NCBI GenBank assembly: GCA_937890825.1
Contig: CALADS010000068.1
Location: 309,153-373,152, forward strand
Origin: an uncultured Bacteroides sp.
GTDB taxonomy: Bacteria > Bacteroidota > Bacteroidia > Bacteroidales > Bacteroidaceae
Length of the DNA stretch: 64,000 bases
Direction of reading: 5' to 3'
Both the position numbers and the translations under genes were made by a program. How positions within the stretch are numbered: position 1 is the stretch's first letter; every line of letters begins with the position of its first letter. Positions 47,202-54,669 of the stretch are shown piece after piece. The notes under the pieces were generated by a model. That model was not told the origin of the DNA and made no database searches. It worked only from the letters and a program-made list of their open reading frames with translations.

Positions 47202-48314
47202 ATGAATAAAATATCCAATCAACGTTTGCTCGCGTTAGATGTATTGCGGGGAATAACCATTGTCGGCATGATTTTGGTGAATAATCCTGGAAGTTACACA
47301 GAGGTGTTTGCACCGCTACAACATGCAGCATGGAATGGTTTGACTCCTACAGACTTGGTTTTTCCTTTTTTTATGTTTATGATGGGGGTCTCTATCTATT
47401 TTTCTTTGCGAAAATTTGATTTTCAATTCTCGTTCAGAGTGATGGGTAAGATTCTGAAGCGTACGGTGCTGCTATTTTTAATAGGGCTGGGATTAAATTG
47501 GCTTTATACTTTTTCTTGGGATCATCTGCGCATATTGGGAGTTTTGCAGCGTCTGGCTATATGTTATGGTGTGGGGACAACTATTGTACTCCTGCTGAAT
47601 CACCGATATCTTCCATATTTTATCATGCTTTTGTTGGTGGGGTATGGTGGGGTTTTATTAACCGGGTCGGGTTTTGAGTATAATGAGGTAAATGTTCTTG
47701 CAAAGGTGGACGCTTTCTTGTTGACTCCTGCACACATGTATAATGATCATGGTTTGGATCCGGAAGGGGTCTTAAGTACATGTTCGGCCATCGCTCATGT
47801 GTTGTTGGGATTCTGGGTGGCTTGGCTGGTTTGGGGACGTAGTATAGTGGAGAGTCAGGCTAATCGTTTGTATTTACAACTTATAACATTGTTTCTCTGT
47901 GGGGTCATATTGACTTTTTCAGGTTTTTTGTGCAGTTATGGATGTCCCATTAATAAAAAAGTTTGGTCTCCTACTTTCGTCTTGACCACTTGTGGATTGG
48001 CTTCCAGCCTATTGGCATGTTTGATTTGGGCGATTGATGTGAAATGCTATAAGCGATGGACAATCTTTTTCAAAGTGTTTGGTGTCAATCCATTGTTTAT
48101 GTATGTTTTTGCAAGTGTGCTTGCAGTTCTTTTAGGCAGTTTGCTGCTGCCTGTAGGTGATTCTTGTGTAAGTTTGCATGATTATGTTTTTCGTTTGTTT
48201 CAGGGCTTTCTGAATGATAAGACGGCATCTTTGCTTTATGCGTTAGTATTTGTCGGTATGAATTGGAGTGTAGGATATTTGCTGTATAGATGCCGTATTA
48301 TCATTAAGTTGTAG
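47202..48314 (+). CDS. HGSNAT-like transmembrane acetyltransferase, second copy
   Basis: 370 residues with about 9-10 spans. LDVLRGITIVGMILVNNPGSY, HAAWNGLTPTDLVFPFFMF (cited by parts) and SWDHLRILGVLQRLAICY align closely with lysosomal heparan-alpha-glucosaminide N-acetyltransferase. His41, in QHAAWNGLT, falls at the position of that enzyme's catalytic histidine. It should acetylate an amino sugar in the periplasm using cytosolic acetyl-CoA. It follows the GH20 gene by 23 bp and ends the locus, converging on the Rpn-type gene. Confidence 0.87.
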   Translation: MNKISNQRLLALDVLRGITIVGMILVNNPGSYTEVFAPLQHAAWNGLTPTDLVFPFFMFMMGVSIYFSLRKFDFQFSFRVMGKILKRTVLLFLIGLGLNWLYTFSWDHLRILGVLQRLAICYGVGTTIVLLLNHRYLPYFIMLLLVGYGGVLLTGSGFEYNEVNVLAKVDAFLLTPAHMYNDHGLDPEGVLSTCSAIAHVLLGFWVAWLVWGRSIVESQANRLYLQLITLFLCGVILTFSGFLCSYGCPINKKVWSPTFVLTTCGLASSLLACLIWAIDVKCYKRWTIFFKVFGVNPLFMYVFASVLAVLLGSLLLPVGDSCVSLHDYVFRLFQGFLNDKTASLLYALVFVGMNWSVGYLLYRCRIIIKL

Positions 48315-48335
48315 TTCAAGTCATGTTGTGATAGA

Positions 48336-49259
48336 CTACAATTTATCGATATCCTCTTTGGAAAGCCCGGTGGCTTGCATGATGATTTCCACAGGCAGGT
48401 TTAGGGCTTTCATCTTGGCTGCTACTTCAGTTTTGCCTTTTGTTATTCCTTCTGCTCTTCCCTCAGCTCTTCCTTCCGCTCTCCCTTCCAGTCTTCCTTC
48501 TGCTCTCCCTTCCAGTCTTCCTTCTTCTCGTTCGGTATAGATGTTGTCGCGCAGGATGACAATGTTGTCCAGGTGGCGGTAGTAGGCCCGCAGCTCGTCT
48601 TTGCTGAGTTTGTCCAGTTTGAGTCTTTCGCGGGCTTCCGGCAGTCCGGGGGCAGTGGCATCTGCGGGTATTTCACCGGTGTTCAGGAAATAAATCCATT
48701 GATCCAGAGGCAGTTTGGACCAGCGGTTGAAGTCGTTGACCTTGAGGATGTAGTATTCCGGGTAGAGTTCGCTCACGGCATCCACCTTGAAGGTCTGTTT
48801 CTGAAACGGGCTGAGCTCCAGCAGTTCATTGTTATGGATGCCTCTGAACTCGGTCTTGCCGTGATAGACAAAGTCCGTTCCGCATCCCAGTGAGAAATAG
48901 ACAATGTTGACGCTGTAGATTTTCCGTATCTTTTCGTACCCGTTTCCCCGGTAGATATACTCGGTCACCAGTTTGGAAGTACCGAACAAGATGCGTTGGA
49001 AGTAGGCGTATTCGTTGTTGTTTTGTATTTCAAACAGGATGAGTTCTCCCTTGCTGTCTTCTGCCAGCAAATCTACTCGGTTGTATTTGTCGAATTCGCT
49101 TTCCTGATTGCTTTCGCTTTCCAGCAGTCGGGAAATGGTAATCTTTTCGTTCAGAAGTGTGGTCAGTAATCCTTCCAGCACGCTGAAGTTTGCCTTGTCA
49201 CGCAGCAGGCGTTTCATGGCCCAGTCAAAACGGATGTAGTTGGACATAGTCTTTGTCAT
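48336..49259 (-). CDS. Rpn-family PD-(D/E)XK nuclease with repeat tail
   Basis: 307 residues. The N-terminus (SNYIRFDWAMKRLLRDK) and the RVDLLAEDSKGELILFEIQ active-site region (acidic Asp near 61, E-x-Q near 75) match the Rpn/transposase_31 group of putative recombination-promoting nucleases. The C-terminal part has a run of EGR(L/A) units (EGRLEGRAEGRLEGRAEGR and on, about 245-270) encoded by imperfect 12-bp repeats, then a short helix-rich tail KMKALNLPVEIIMQATGLS. Such genes are common accessory genes in Bacteroides. The role is not established. Confidence 0.82.
   Translation of the reverse strand: MTKTMSNYIRFDWAMKRLLRDKANFSVLEGLLTTLLNEKITISRLLESESNQESEFDKYNRVDLLAEDSKGELILFEIQNNNEYAYFQRILFGTSKLVTEYIYRGNGYEKIRKIYSVNIVYFSLGCGTDFVYHGKTEFRGIHNNELLELSPFQKQTFKVDAVSELYPEYYILKVNDFNRWSKLPLDQWIYFLNTGEIPADATAPGLPEARERLKLDKLSKDELRAYYRHLDNIVILRDNIYTEREEGRLEGRAEGRLEGRAEGRAEGRAEGITKGKTEVAAKMKALNLPVEIIMQATGLSKEDIDKL
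48448..48530. repeat. Imperfect 12-bp tandem repeat inside the nuclease gene
   Basis: Units such as CTTCCTTCTGCT / CTCCCTTCCAGT repeat about seven times on the plus strand and encode EGRA or EGRL pairs on the minus strand. The unit length is a multiple of three, so gain or loss of a unit changes linker length without shifting the frame. Confidence 0.8.
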
Positions 49260-49848
49260 TAAAAGTCTGTCACAAAGAAAGTCATTTCTTCTGAAAGAAA
49301 CAAATGAACCGTTCTAAAATGTGTCTGGAAACATCGGCGATGGCATTCGAAGTTAATTTACTAGTCCGAGGCTTCTTCGTGAATGGTTCATCTCTTTCTC
49401 CTTGATAATCAATAGGCGAAAGGTGAAGGGTGAAAGATGATACCGGTAACTGCTATACTAGTGAAGGGAACTTTTTGCAGTTCTGAAATTTTTACAGCCT
49501 GTTTGTAAGGTTTAATAGGAATTTTTCAGCAGAGAAAAACCAAATTTTATCTACAGCTTGACGAAATTCTACCTATAGCTAGGGAAAGTTCTACCTATAG
49601 GTTTCTGATTTTTGCTCCATGGATTCAGTTTGGCAAACAATAAGTTTATGAAACTGAATTCATGGACTTTTTGTGCTCACTCCATGGGTACATTGCTTTT
49701 CTTATCAATCGTTAAAGTGTATTTACCTGTAGGGTTGATTATCATTGATTATAAATCGTGAAAGACTTGACTTCGCCTTACTGATGTAGTATCTTTGCAA
49801 GTATGGATATTGGTTGCCCAGGCAACCTGCAACCTTAATTACAAGCCT
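49260..49848. promoter_or_regulatory. Upstream control region of the VapE-type gene with iteron-like repeats
   Basis: A 589-bp gap with no credible gene. It holds TACCTATAGC (49570-49579), TACCTATAGG (49592-49601) and a diverged TACCTGTAGG (49724-49733), plus an inverted repeat of 16-nt arms with one mismatch (49616-49631 with 49651-49666, beginning TCCATGGATTC). A third TCCATGG lies at 49681. A promoter TTG-N20-TATCTTTG (49767-49769 and 49790-49797) precedes the VapE-type start. Repeats and inverted repeat could be operators or a relic origin of a mobile element. Confidence 0.6.
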
Positions 49849-51501
49849 ATGAATCTATTTACGAAAATCTGGCGCTTTTGCAGTGCCCGGCAGTTACCGA
49901 CTTCTACTGCTGCATCTCTTTCCAAAGTCGGAGGTACCGAATGTATACTTCAGAACTTGCAACAATTGTGTGCCACCTTGCCGCAGGGTGAGGCAGAGGT
50001 ATGGTTGCGTGCCGGTCAAATCCATGTGTCACTGCATTGGCAACCGAAAGAAAAAACAAAGGGATTTTCGAAGGTCGTTACTGGTGATTCTGCTCAGGAT
50101 GCCACGGGCTTGTATTTTGTGCTGAATGGGCAGAATCAGGAAGTAGGGGTTGCTGAATTCGAAGTGGAATCTCCTGAGAAAGTGCAGGCTGATAGAGAGG
50201 ATGCGTGTGGTCATGCAGCAATAAGAAACCAAGGTAACGAATCCTTGAAAACCGCCGAAACAGAACAGCATACCGATGTGGATCAACCTACTGACATCAG
50301 TCGGTTTACTGAAGCGGAAGAAAACGAAAAACCGAGCAAGCAACTGAAGGCATTGAAGCGGTTATTGGACTATCTGCAGTTGCATTATGCCTTCCGTTAC
50401 AACCGCCTGACCGACCGCACTGAATGCGCTCTTCTTCCGGAACAGGCAGACGGGGCATCGCACAAGCTGGTTTATCAGCCGGCCGACAACCGGGTGCTGA
50501 ACAGCATCAGTATGCAGGTGCTGCTGGCAGGTATTCCGTGTTGGGACCGCGATGTCAAGCGGTATGTAGAGTCGGCGGCTATTCCCTCGTATCATCCCTT
50601 TACGCAGTATATGCAGCAGTTGCCGGAATGGGACGGTGTAGACCGGGTGACCTCCTTGGCACAACGGGTTTCTATGGATGACTTGTGGGTGCGTTCTTTC
50701 CACCGGTGGATGCTGGCCACTACGGCTCAGTGGATGAATGCGGGCGATGCGAAGCAACGTGTCAACAGCGTGGCTCCGTTGCTGGTCAGCACGCGTCAGG
50801 GATTGGGAAAATCTACCTTCTGTCGGCTGCTGTTGCCTACTTGTCTGCAGGATTACTTCACGGAAAGTTTCGATCTGACCAATCCCAGTGCGGCCGAAAA
50901 CAAACTGGCATCCTTCGGACTGATTAATCTGGATGAGTTCGACCGTCTGCCGGTCGGTCGGATGCCGCAGTTGAAGAACCTGATGCAGATGGAGCGGCTG
51001 CACATCCGTCGGGCGTACAAGCACAGCGGGGAACCTCTGCCGAGAATAGCCAGCTTTATCGGCACCAGCAACCGTCGCGATTTGCTGACCGACCGTAGCG
51101 GTAGCCGTCGGTTTATCTGTGTAGAGGTGGAGCACAGTATCGATTGTTCCACCCCCATTGCCTACGAACAACTCTATGCGCAACTGAAACATGAGTTAGA
51201 ACACGGTGAACGCAGTTGGTTCAGCAAAAAGGAAGAGGCTGAAATCCAACAGGCTAACGAAGCCTTCTACCGTACCACCCCGGCCGAAGAGATTCTCGGG
51301 GAGACTTTTGCTCTGGCCGAACCGGGCGAGGAAGGAGCCCATTTTCTGTCGGCTGCGCAAATATACACTTCGCTGAAGAGTAAGAATCCTTCCGTTTTGC
51401 ACGACTGTACACCTTTGGCATTCAGTAAGTTGATGGCACAGATGGGGAAGAGGGTACATACCAAGTACGGCAATGGGTATTGGGTGAAGTATCGGGAGTA
51501 A
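49849..51501 (+). CDS. VapE-type ATPase with C-terminal DUF3874 domain
   Basis: 550 residues from the ATG at 49849; the frame is open upstream, but the promoter at 49767-49797 makes an earlier start unlikely. The central virulence-associated-E domain (about 200-430) has Walker A GLGKST (from residue 318) and Walker B INLDEFD (Asp362-Glu363), as in superfamily-3-like helicases of mobile islands. The last ~90 residues (about 460-550; FLSAAQIYTSLKSKNPS) fit DUF3874. No primase domain is seen in the first 190 residues. It is probably a relic or active replication gene of an integrated element. Confidence 0.8.
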   Translation: MNLFTKIWRFCSARQLPTSTAASLSKVGGTECILQNLQQLCATLPQGEAEVWLRAGQIHVSLHWQPKEKTKGFSKVVTGDSAQDATGLYFVLNGQNQEVGVAEFEVESPEKVQADREDACGHAAIRNQGNESLKTAETEQHTDVDQPTDISRFTEAEENEKPSKQLKALKRLLDYLQLHYAFRYNRLTDRTECALLPEQADGASHKLVYQPADNRVLNSISMQVLLAGIPCWDRDVKRYVESAAIPSYHPFTQYMQQLPEWDGVDRVTSLAQRVSMDDLWVRSFHRWMLATTAQWMNAGDAKQRVNSVAPLLVSTRQGLGKSTFCRLLLPTCLQDYFTESFDLTNPSAAENKLASFGLINLDEFDRLPVGRMPQLKNLMQMERLHIRRAYKHSGEPLPRIASFIGTSNRRDLLTDRSGSRRFICVEVEHSIDCSTPIAYEQLYAQLKHELEHGERSWFSKKEEAEIQQANEAFYRTTPAEEILGETFALAEPGEEGAHFLSAAQIYTSLKSKNPSVLHDCTPLAFSKLMAQMGKRVHTKYGNGYWVKYRE

Positions 51502-51596
51502 AACCATGTTTTGATGTTCGAAAAATGGGCGAACGGTATTTTTTTTGAGTGTAAAGTAGTGAATATCTTCCAAAATCGCTAATTTTGTATGAAATC

Positions 51597-51604
51597 TATT
51601 TTTG
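51597..51604 (+). promoter_or_regulatory. -7 element candidate before the AAA-ATPase gene
   Basis: TATTTTTG matches TAnnTTTG, 21 bp before the start codon. A second candidate TAATTTTG lies at 51580-51587. Neither has a clear TTG 19-21 nt upstream. Confidence 0.4.
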
Positions 51605-51625
51605 TATTTTTAAAACAGTCAAATT

Positions 51626-53191
51626 ATGAAATATCCGATTGGCATACAGACTTTCGACCAGATTATTAAACGTGGTTTTGTCTATATAGATAAGACAGAT
51701 TTGGTCTATTCTTTGGCAACTGAAGGGAAAATCTATTTCCTAAGCCGTCCCCGACGTTTTGGAAAGAGTTTGCTGCTCTCTACGCTTCGTGCTTATTTCG
51801 AAGGGAAGAAGGAATTGTTTGCCGGCTTGAAAATCGATGCGTTGGAGCACGAATGGTATGTGCATCGGGTGTTTCATTTTGATTTTAATGGAGTCAACTT
51901 CACTGTGCCGGGTGCTTTAAACCGAGTCTTGGATAGTATGCTATCTGAGTGGGAACAGGAGTACGGAATCGTAACAGATGTGAAGCCGGAACATGGTTTA
52001 CGGTTCAGCCGAATACTGCAGGTAGCTGCTGAGCAGACGGGACGAGGGGCAGTGGTCTTGGTGGACGAGTATGACAAGCCTTTGCTGGATGTGCTGGAGA
52101 AAGATCCGGAGTTGCTGGAACAGAACCGGGAGATTCTGAAGGCTTTTTATTCTGTATTTAAACAGGCCGATGCCTCCCTTCGTTTTGTTTTCCTTACAGG
52201 GGTTACCAAGTTTTCTCAAGTCAGTGTGTTTAGTGGTTTCAATCAACCTAAAGACATCAGTATGTTTGATAAGTACGAAGCTCTTTGCGGCATTACGGAA
52301 GAAGAATTACATACTCAATTTGCGGAGCCTATCCGGGAAATGGCGGAATCAGAAGGTTGTACAGAAGAGGAAATGCGTCATCGCTTAAAGTGCCATTACG
52401 ATGGTTATCACTTCAGTGAAGGAATGACGGACATCTATAATCCGTTCAGTCTGCTGAATGCTTTCGACAGCCAGCGAATCCGCGACTATTGGTTTACCAG
52501 CGGTACGCCGTCTTACCTGATACGGCTGATGAATCATTTTCACGAAGGGATTGATGAGCTGACCAGTAAGTATTACCTACCGGATGAGTTTATCAACTAT
52601 AAGGCCGACATCGAATATCCGCTGCCGATGATTTACCAGAGTGGCTATCTCACCATTAAGGATTACGACAAGGGTTCTAATCTCTTCCTGCTCGATTTTC
52701 CCAACAACGAAGTGAAGAGTGGTTTCCTGGCAATGGTGGCTGCGAATTACTTACAGTACAAGGCTCCCTTGGAGTCGTGGATGGTGAGAGCTGTGTTTGC
52801 CTTAAAGCGTGGACAATTGGATGAATTTCGTAAGATGCTGACTTCTTTTCTGGCCAGTATTCCCTATACCATGCGCCGCAAGGAAAGTGAGCCGGAAAGG
52901 GAGCGTTATTTTCACTATACCTTCTACCTGCTGTTTCGTCTGATGAGTGTGTACACGGTTCTTGCAGAAAAAGAACAGAGCGAAGGTAGGGTGGACTGCA
53001 TTGTGGAAACACCTCAGTATGTGTATATCTTCGAATTTAAGTTGGATGGTACGGCTGTAGAAGCTTTGCAGCAGATTGATGAGAAGGGGTATGCCCGTCC
53101 GTATGAAGCGGATGCTCGCATGATAGTGAAGGTTGGTGTGAGTTTTTCTTCCAAAACGGGTACGATTGAAGAATGGGAAGTTCGAAAGTGA
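51626..53191 (+). CDS. AAA-ATPase-like / PD-(D/E)XK nuclease fusion (DUF1703 group)
   Basis: 521 residues. The N-terminal AAA-ATPase-like domain (about 1-290) has a Walker A variant SRPRRFGKSLL (about 39-49), Walker B VVLVDEYDKPL (about 144-154) and FLTGVTKFSQVSVFSG. The C-terminal domain (about 400-515) has GRVDCIVETPQYVYIFEFK, giving the D-x(n)-E-x-K nuclease core. Such proteins are very numerous in Bacteroides. A role in defence, DNA metabolism or none has not been established. Its last codons overlap a vapE-like remnant. Confidence 0.85.
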   Translation: MKYPIGIQTFDQIIKRGFVYIDKTDLVYSLATEGKIYFLSRPRRFGKSLLLSTLRAYFEGKKELFAGLKIDALEHEWYVHRVFHFDFNGVNFTVPGALNRVLDSMLSEWEQEYGIVTDVKPEHGLRFSRILQVAAEQTGRGAVVLVDEYDKPLLDVLEKDPELLEQNREILKAFYSVFKQADASLRFVFLTGVTKFSQVSVFSGFNQPKDISMFDKYEALCGITEEELHTQFAEPIREMAESEGCTEEEMRHRLKCHYDGYHFSEGMTDIYNPFSLLNAFDSQRIRDYWFTSGTPSYLIRLMNHFHEGIDELTSKYYLPDEFINYKADIEYPLPMIYQSGYLTIKDYDKGSNLFLLDFPNNEVKSGFLAMVAANYLQYKAPLESWMVRAVFALKRGQLDEFRKMLTSFLASIPYTMRRKESEPERERYFHYTFYLLFRLMSVYTVLAEKEQSEGRVDCIVETPQYVYIFEFKLDGTAVEALQQIDEKGYARPYEADARMIVKVGVSFSSKTGTIEEWEVRK

Positions 53192-53255
53192 ATCCTGCCG
53201 CTTTGCATGATTGCACACCGTTGGTATTATTAAATACAAAAAGAGCTGCTTAATC
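53191..53255 (+). pseudogene. 3' fragment of a second vapE-like gene
   Basis: Positions 53191-53228 match 51385-51422 inside the VapE-type gene at 31 of 38 bases. The differences fall mostly at third codon positions. The translated fragment NPAALHDCTPLVL parallels NPSVLHDCTPLAF of the intact protein. After this the frame runs on to a stop (TAA at 53253-53255) within the downstream hairpin. The fragment directly abuts, and may extend slightly into, the end of the AAA-ATPase gene. Confidence 0.75.
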
Positions 53256-53273
53256 TTTCATTAAGCAGCTCTT
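53241..53273 (-). terminator. Rho-independent terminator on the minus strand
   Basis: AAGAGCTGCTTAAT (53241-53254) pairs perfectly with ATTAAGCAGCTCTT (53260-53273) around a 5-nt loop. Read on the minus strand the stem is followed by TTTTTG. It belongs to the beta-barrel gene remnant just to its right, and could also stop transcripts from the AAA-ATPase gene. Confidence 0.82.
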
Positions 53274-53294
53274 GGAATGAAGTTTTTCTAGCAT

Positions 53295-53366
53295 TTAGAA
53301 TTTATAAGCGATGCCGAATGCAAAGGCTACCTGGAATATTCCCGTATCTTTCTTAATTTTGCCACT
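53295..53366 (-). pseudogene. C-terminal remnant of an outer-membrane beta-barrel gene
   Basis: On the minus strand 23 codons read SGKIKKDTGIFQVAFAF then GIAYKF and a stop, preceded by an in-frame TAA. An alternating hydrophobic last strand ending in Phe is the usual C-terminus of PorT-like barrels, compare WQVSLAYLF of the protein at 16683. Its terminator follows at the normal distance. Everything upstream has been lost and replaced by the phosphatase gene, whose -7 element overlaps the remnant. Confidence 0.65.
53354..53361 (+). promoter_or_regulatory. -7 element before the LMW phosphatase gene
   Basis: TAATTTTG matches TAnnTTTG and lies 22 bp before the start codon at 53384, inside the beta-barrel remnant. 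No clear -33 TTG is seen. Confidence 0.5.
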
Positions 53367-53383
53367 TTAATAGATCCTATCTT

Positions 53384-53863
53384 ATGAAACGTATATTATT
53401 TGTTTGTCTAGGTAATATCTGTCGTTCTTCTTCGGCAGAGGGAGTCATGAAACAGCTCATCTGTGATGCCGGCTGTGAAGAGGAGTTTGAAATAGATTCT
53501 GCGGGTATTTTGTCTTATCATCAGGGAGAATTGCCCGATAGCCGGATGCGGGCACATGCCAGTCGCAGGGGCTACCGGCTGACACATCGTTCACGGCCGG
53601 TTTGTACGGACGACTTCTTTCATTTTGATTTGATTATCGGGATGGACGACCGTAATATCGAGGACTTGAAGGAGCGGTGTCCTTCCTTGGAACTGGAACA
53701 GAAGATTCATCGGATGACGGAGTATTGCACCCGGTTTACGGAAGCCGACCATGTGCCCGACCCTTATTACGGAGGAGCCGAGGGATTTGAATACGTGCTT
53801 GATTTGCTGGAGGATGCCTGTGCCGGCTTGTTGCAGCAGTTGCGTTCAGTCCGGCACGGCTGA
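53384..53863 (+). CDS. Low-molecular-weight protein-tyrosine phosphatase
   Basis: 159 residues. The P-loop VCLGNICRSSSAEGV (C-x5-R-S near residues 7-14) and the DPYYGGAEGFEYVLDLLEDAC segment with the catalytic Asp (about 127) define the family. It removes phosphate from tyrosine residues in the cytosol. No polysaccharide export or kinase gene lies next to it, so it does not look like part of a capsule operon. Length is normal. Confidence 0.93.
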   Translation: MKRILFVCLGNICRSSSAEGVMKQLICDAGCEEEFEIDSAGILSYHQGELPDSRMRAHASRRGYRLTHRSRPVCTDDFFHFDLIIGMDDRNIEDLKERCPSLELEQKIHRMTEYCTRFTEADHVPDPYYGGAEGFEYVLDLLEDACAGLLQQLRSVRHG

Positions 53864-53893
53864 GAGGCGCGCAGGAGGCTGTAGAATGCTTCT

Positions 53894-54664
53894 TTACTGT
53901 ACGTGGTACACGTCGTCGTAGTGTTTTTTCTCGTCATTCAGGCTACAGGTGGCATCGATCCCGGCTTGTTGCAGCCTTTCGGTTATTTCTTGCAGACTTT
54001 TGCGGGGAGTGCGTCCTATGTAGAACAGTCGGTAGCGGTAGTCGGTATCGAGCAGTTCCATCACATGAGTAGCATTGGGCTCGCGGGCAAAGTCGAAATT
54101 GATTTTCAGTATTTTTTCATACGGATAGCGTACGCTGCGGCCTGCACTGAATAGGGTCAAGGTGTATTCATCCAGCCGCAAGTAGCAGAAACGATTCTGC
54201 AGCAGGTAGAGGGCGTAGAGGGCACCGGCAAAGAAGGGCAGGGATACGACGATTCGGTAAGGTGAAGTTTCCGTGGTAGCAAAGTAGAATCCGAAAATAA
54301 GGCAGGCAACGAATAGCACAAAGTACCACATCATGTAGAGCGAAGGGCGGTGGTATCGTTGGGCCGTTTGCGGGGTAGAAGTGCGGTTGCGGGATTGCAG
54401 GTTTAGAAACGGTATGCCGGCCGAAATCAGCGTACGGATGACGGACGTAGGATGATGGCGTACGTGCAAGATGCAGGTTCGCTCTTCTCCGTTATGTAAT
54501 TGCAGGGTAAGCAGTCCCGGTCCGTACAGATTAGAGCGGTGATGTTTTTCCGGCTCTACCACATAGCGTTGCATAAAGTAGAACCCCTTGATTTCGTTCA
54601 GACTGATGCCTTTGTCTGCCAGGTAGCGTTGACCTCTGGCTTGTTCTTTGCTGCTTGCTTCCAT
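53894..54664 (-). CDS. Two-span membrane protein with PH-like C-terminus, function unknown
   Basis: 256 residues. A soluble N-terminal half is followed by two hydrophobic segments (about 112-130, MMWYFVLFVACLIFGFYF, and about 138-155) and a C-terminal domain with alternating strands (YLRLDEYTLTLFSAGRSVRYPY, about 165-187, cited by parts) that resembles a bacterial PH-like domain. No catalytic motif is visible. The gene follows the HD phosphodiesterase gene by 5 bp in the same direction, so the two are probably one operon. Confidence 0.7.
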   Translation of the reverse strand: MEASSKEQARGQRYLADKGISLNEIKGFYFMQRYVVEPEKHHRSNLYGPGLLTLQLHNGEERTCILHVRHHPTSVIRTLISAGIPFLNLQSRNRTSTPQTAQRYHRPSLYMMWYFVLFVACLIFGFYFATTETSPYRIVVSLPFFAGALYALYLLQNRFCYLRLDEYTLTLFSAGRSVRYPYEKILKINFDFAREPNATHVMELLDTDYRYRLFYIGRTPRKSLQEITERLQQAGIDATCSLNDEKKHYDDVYHVQ

Positions 54665-54669
54665 AGTTG

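Noticed and set aside
21317..48314. Sialic-acid (nan) locus
   Set aside because: An AGE epimerase, MFS importer, esterases and GH20 are present, but there is no sialidase and no neuraminate lyase.
21317..48314. Heparan or chondroitin sulfate locus
   Set aside because: HGSNAT-like proteins suggest it, but there are no sulfatases, polysaccharide lyases or GH88 genes.
48448..48530. Possible CRISPR-like array
   Set aside because: The units are 12 bp, contiguous and in frame, with no spacers; no cas genes were seen anywhere in the window.
48328..48540. Plus-strand reading frame rich in LPSALPS repeats
   Set aside because: It is the mirror of the 12-bp repeats in the minus-strand Rpn nuclease gene and has no independent coding signal.
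51626..53191. Dedicated phage-defence system
   Set aside because: An ATPase-nuclease fusion is suggestive, but this family is widespread without shown defence function and no partner genes are present.
48336..53255. Prophage or complete integrative element
   Set aside because: Only VapE, Rpn and AAA-ATPase genes are present; no integrase, capsid, relaxase or clear direct-repeat ends were found.
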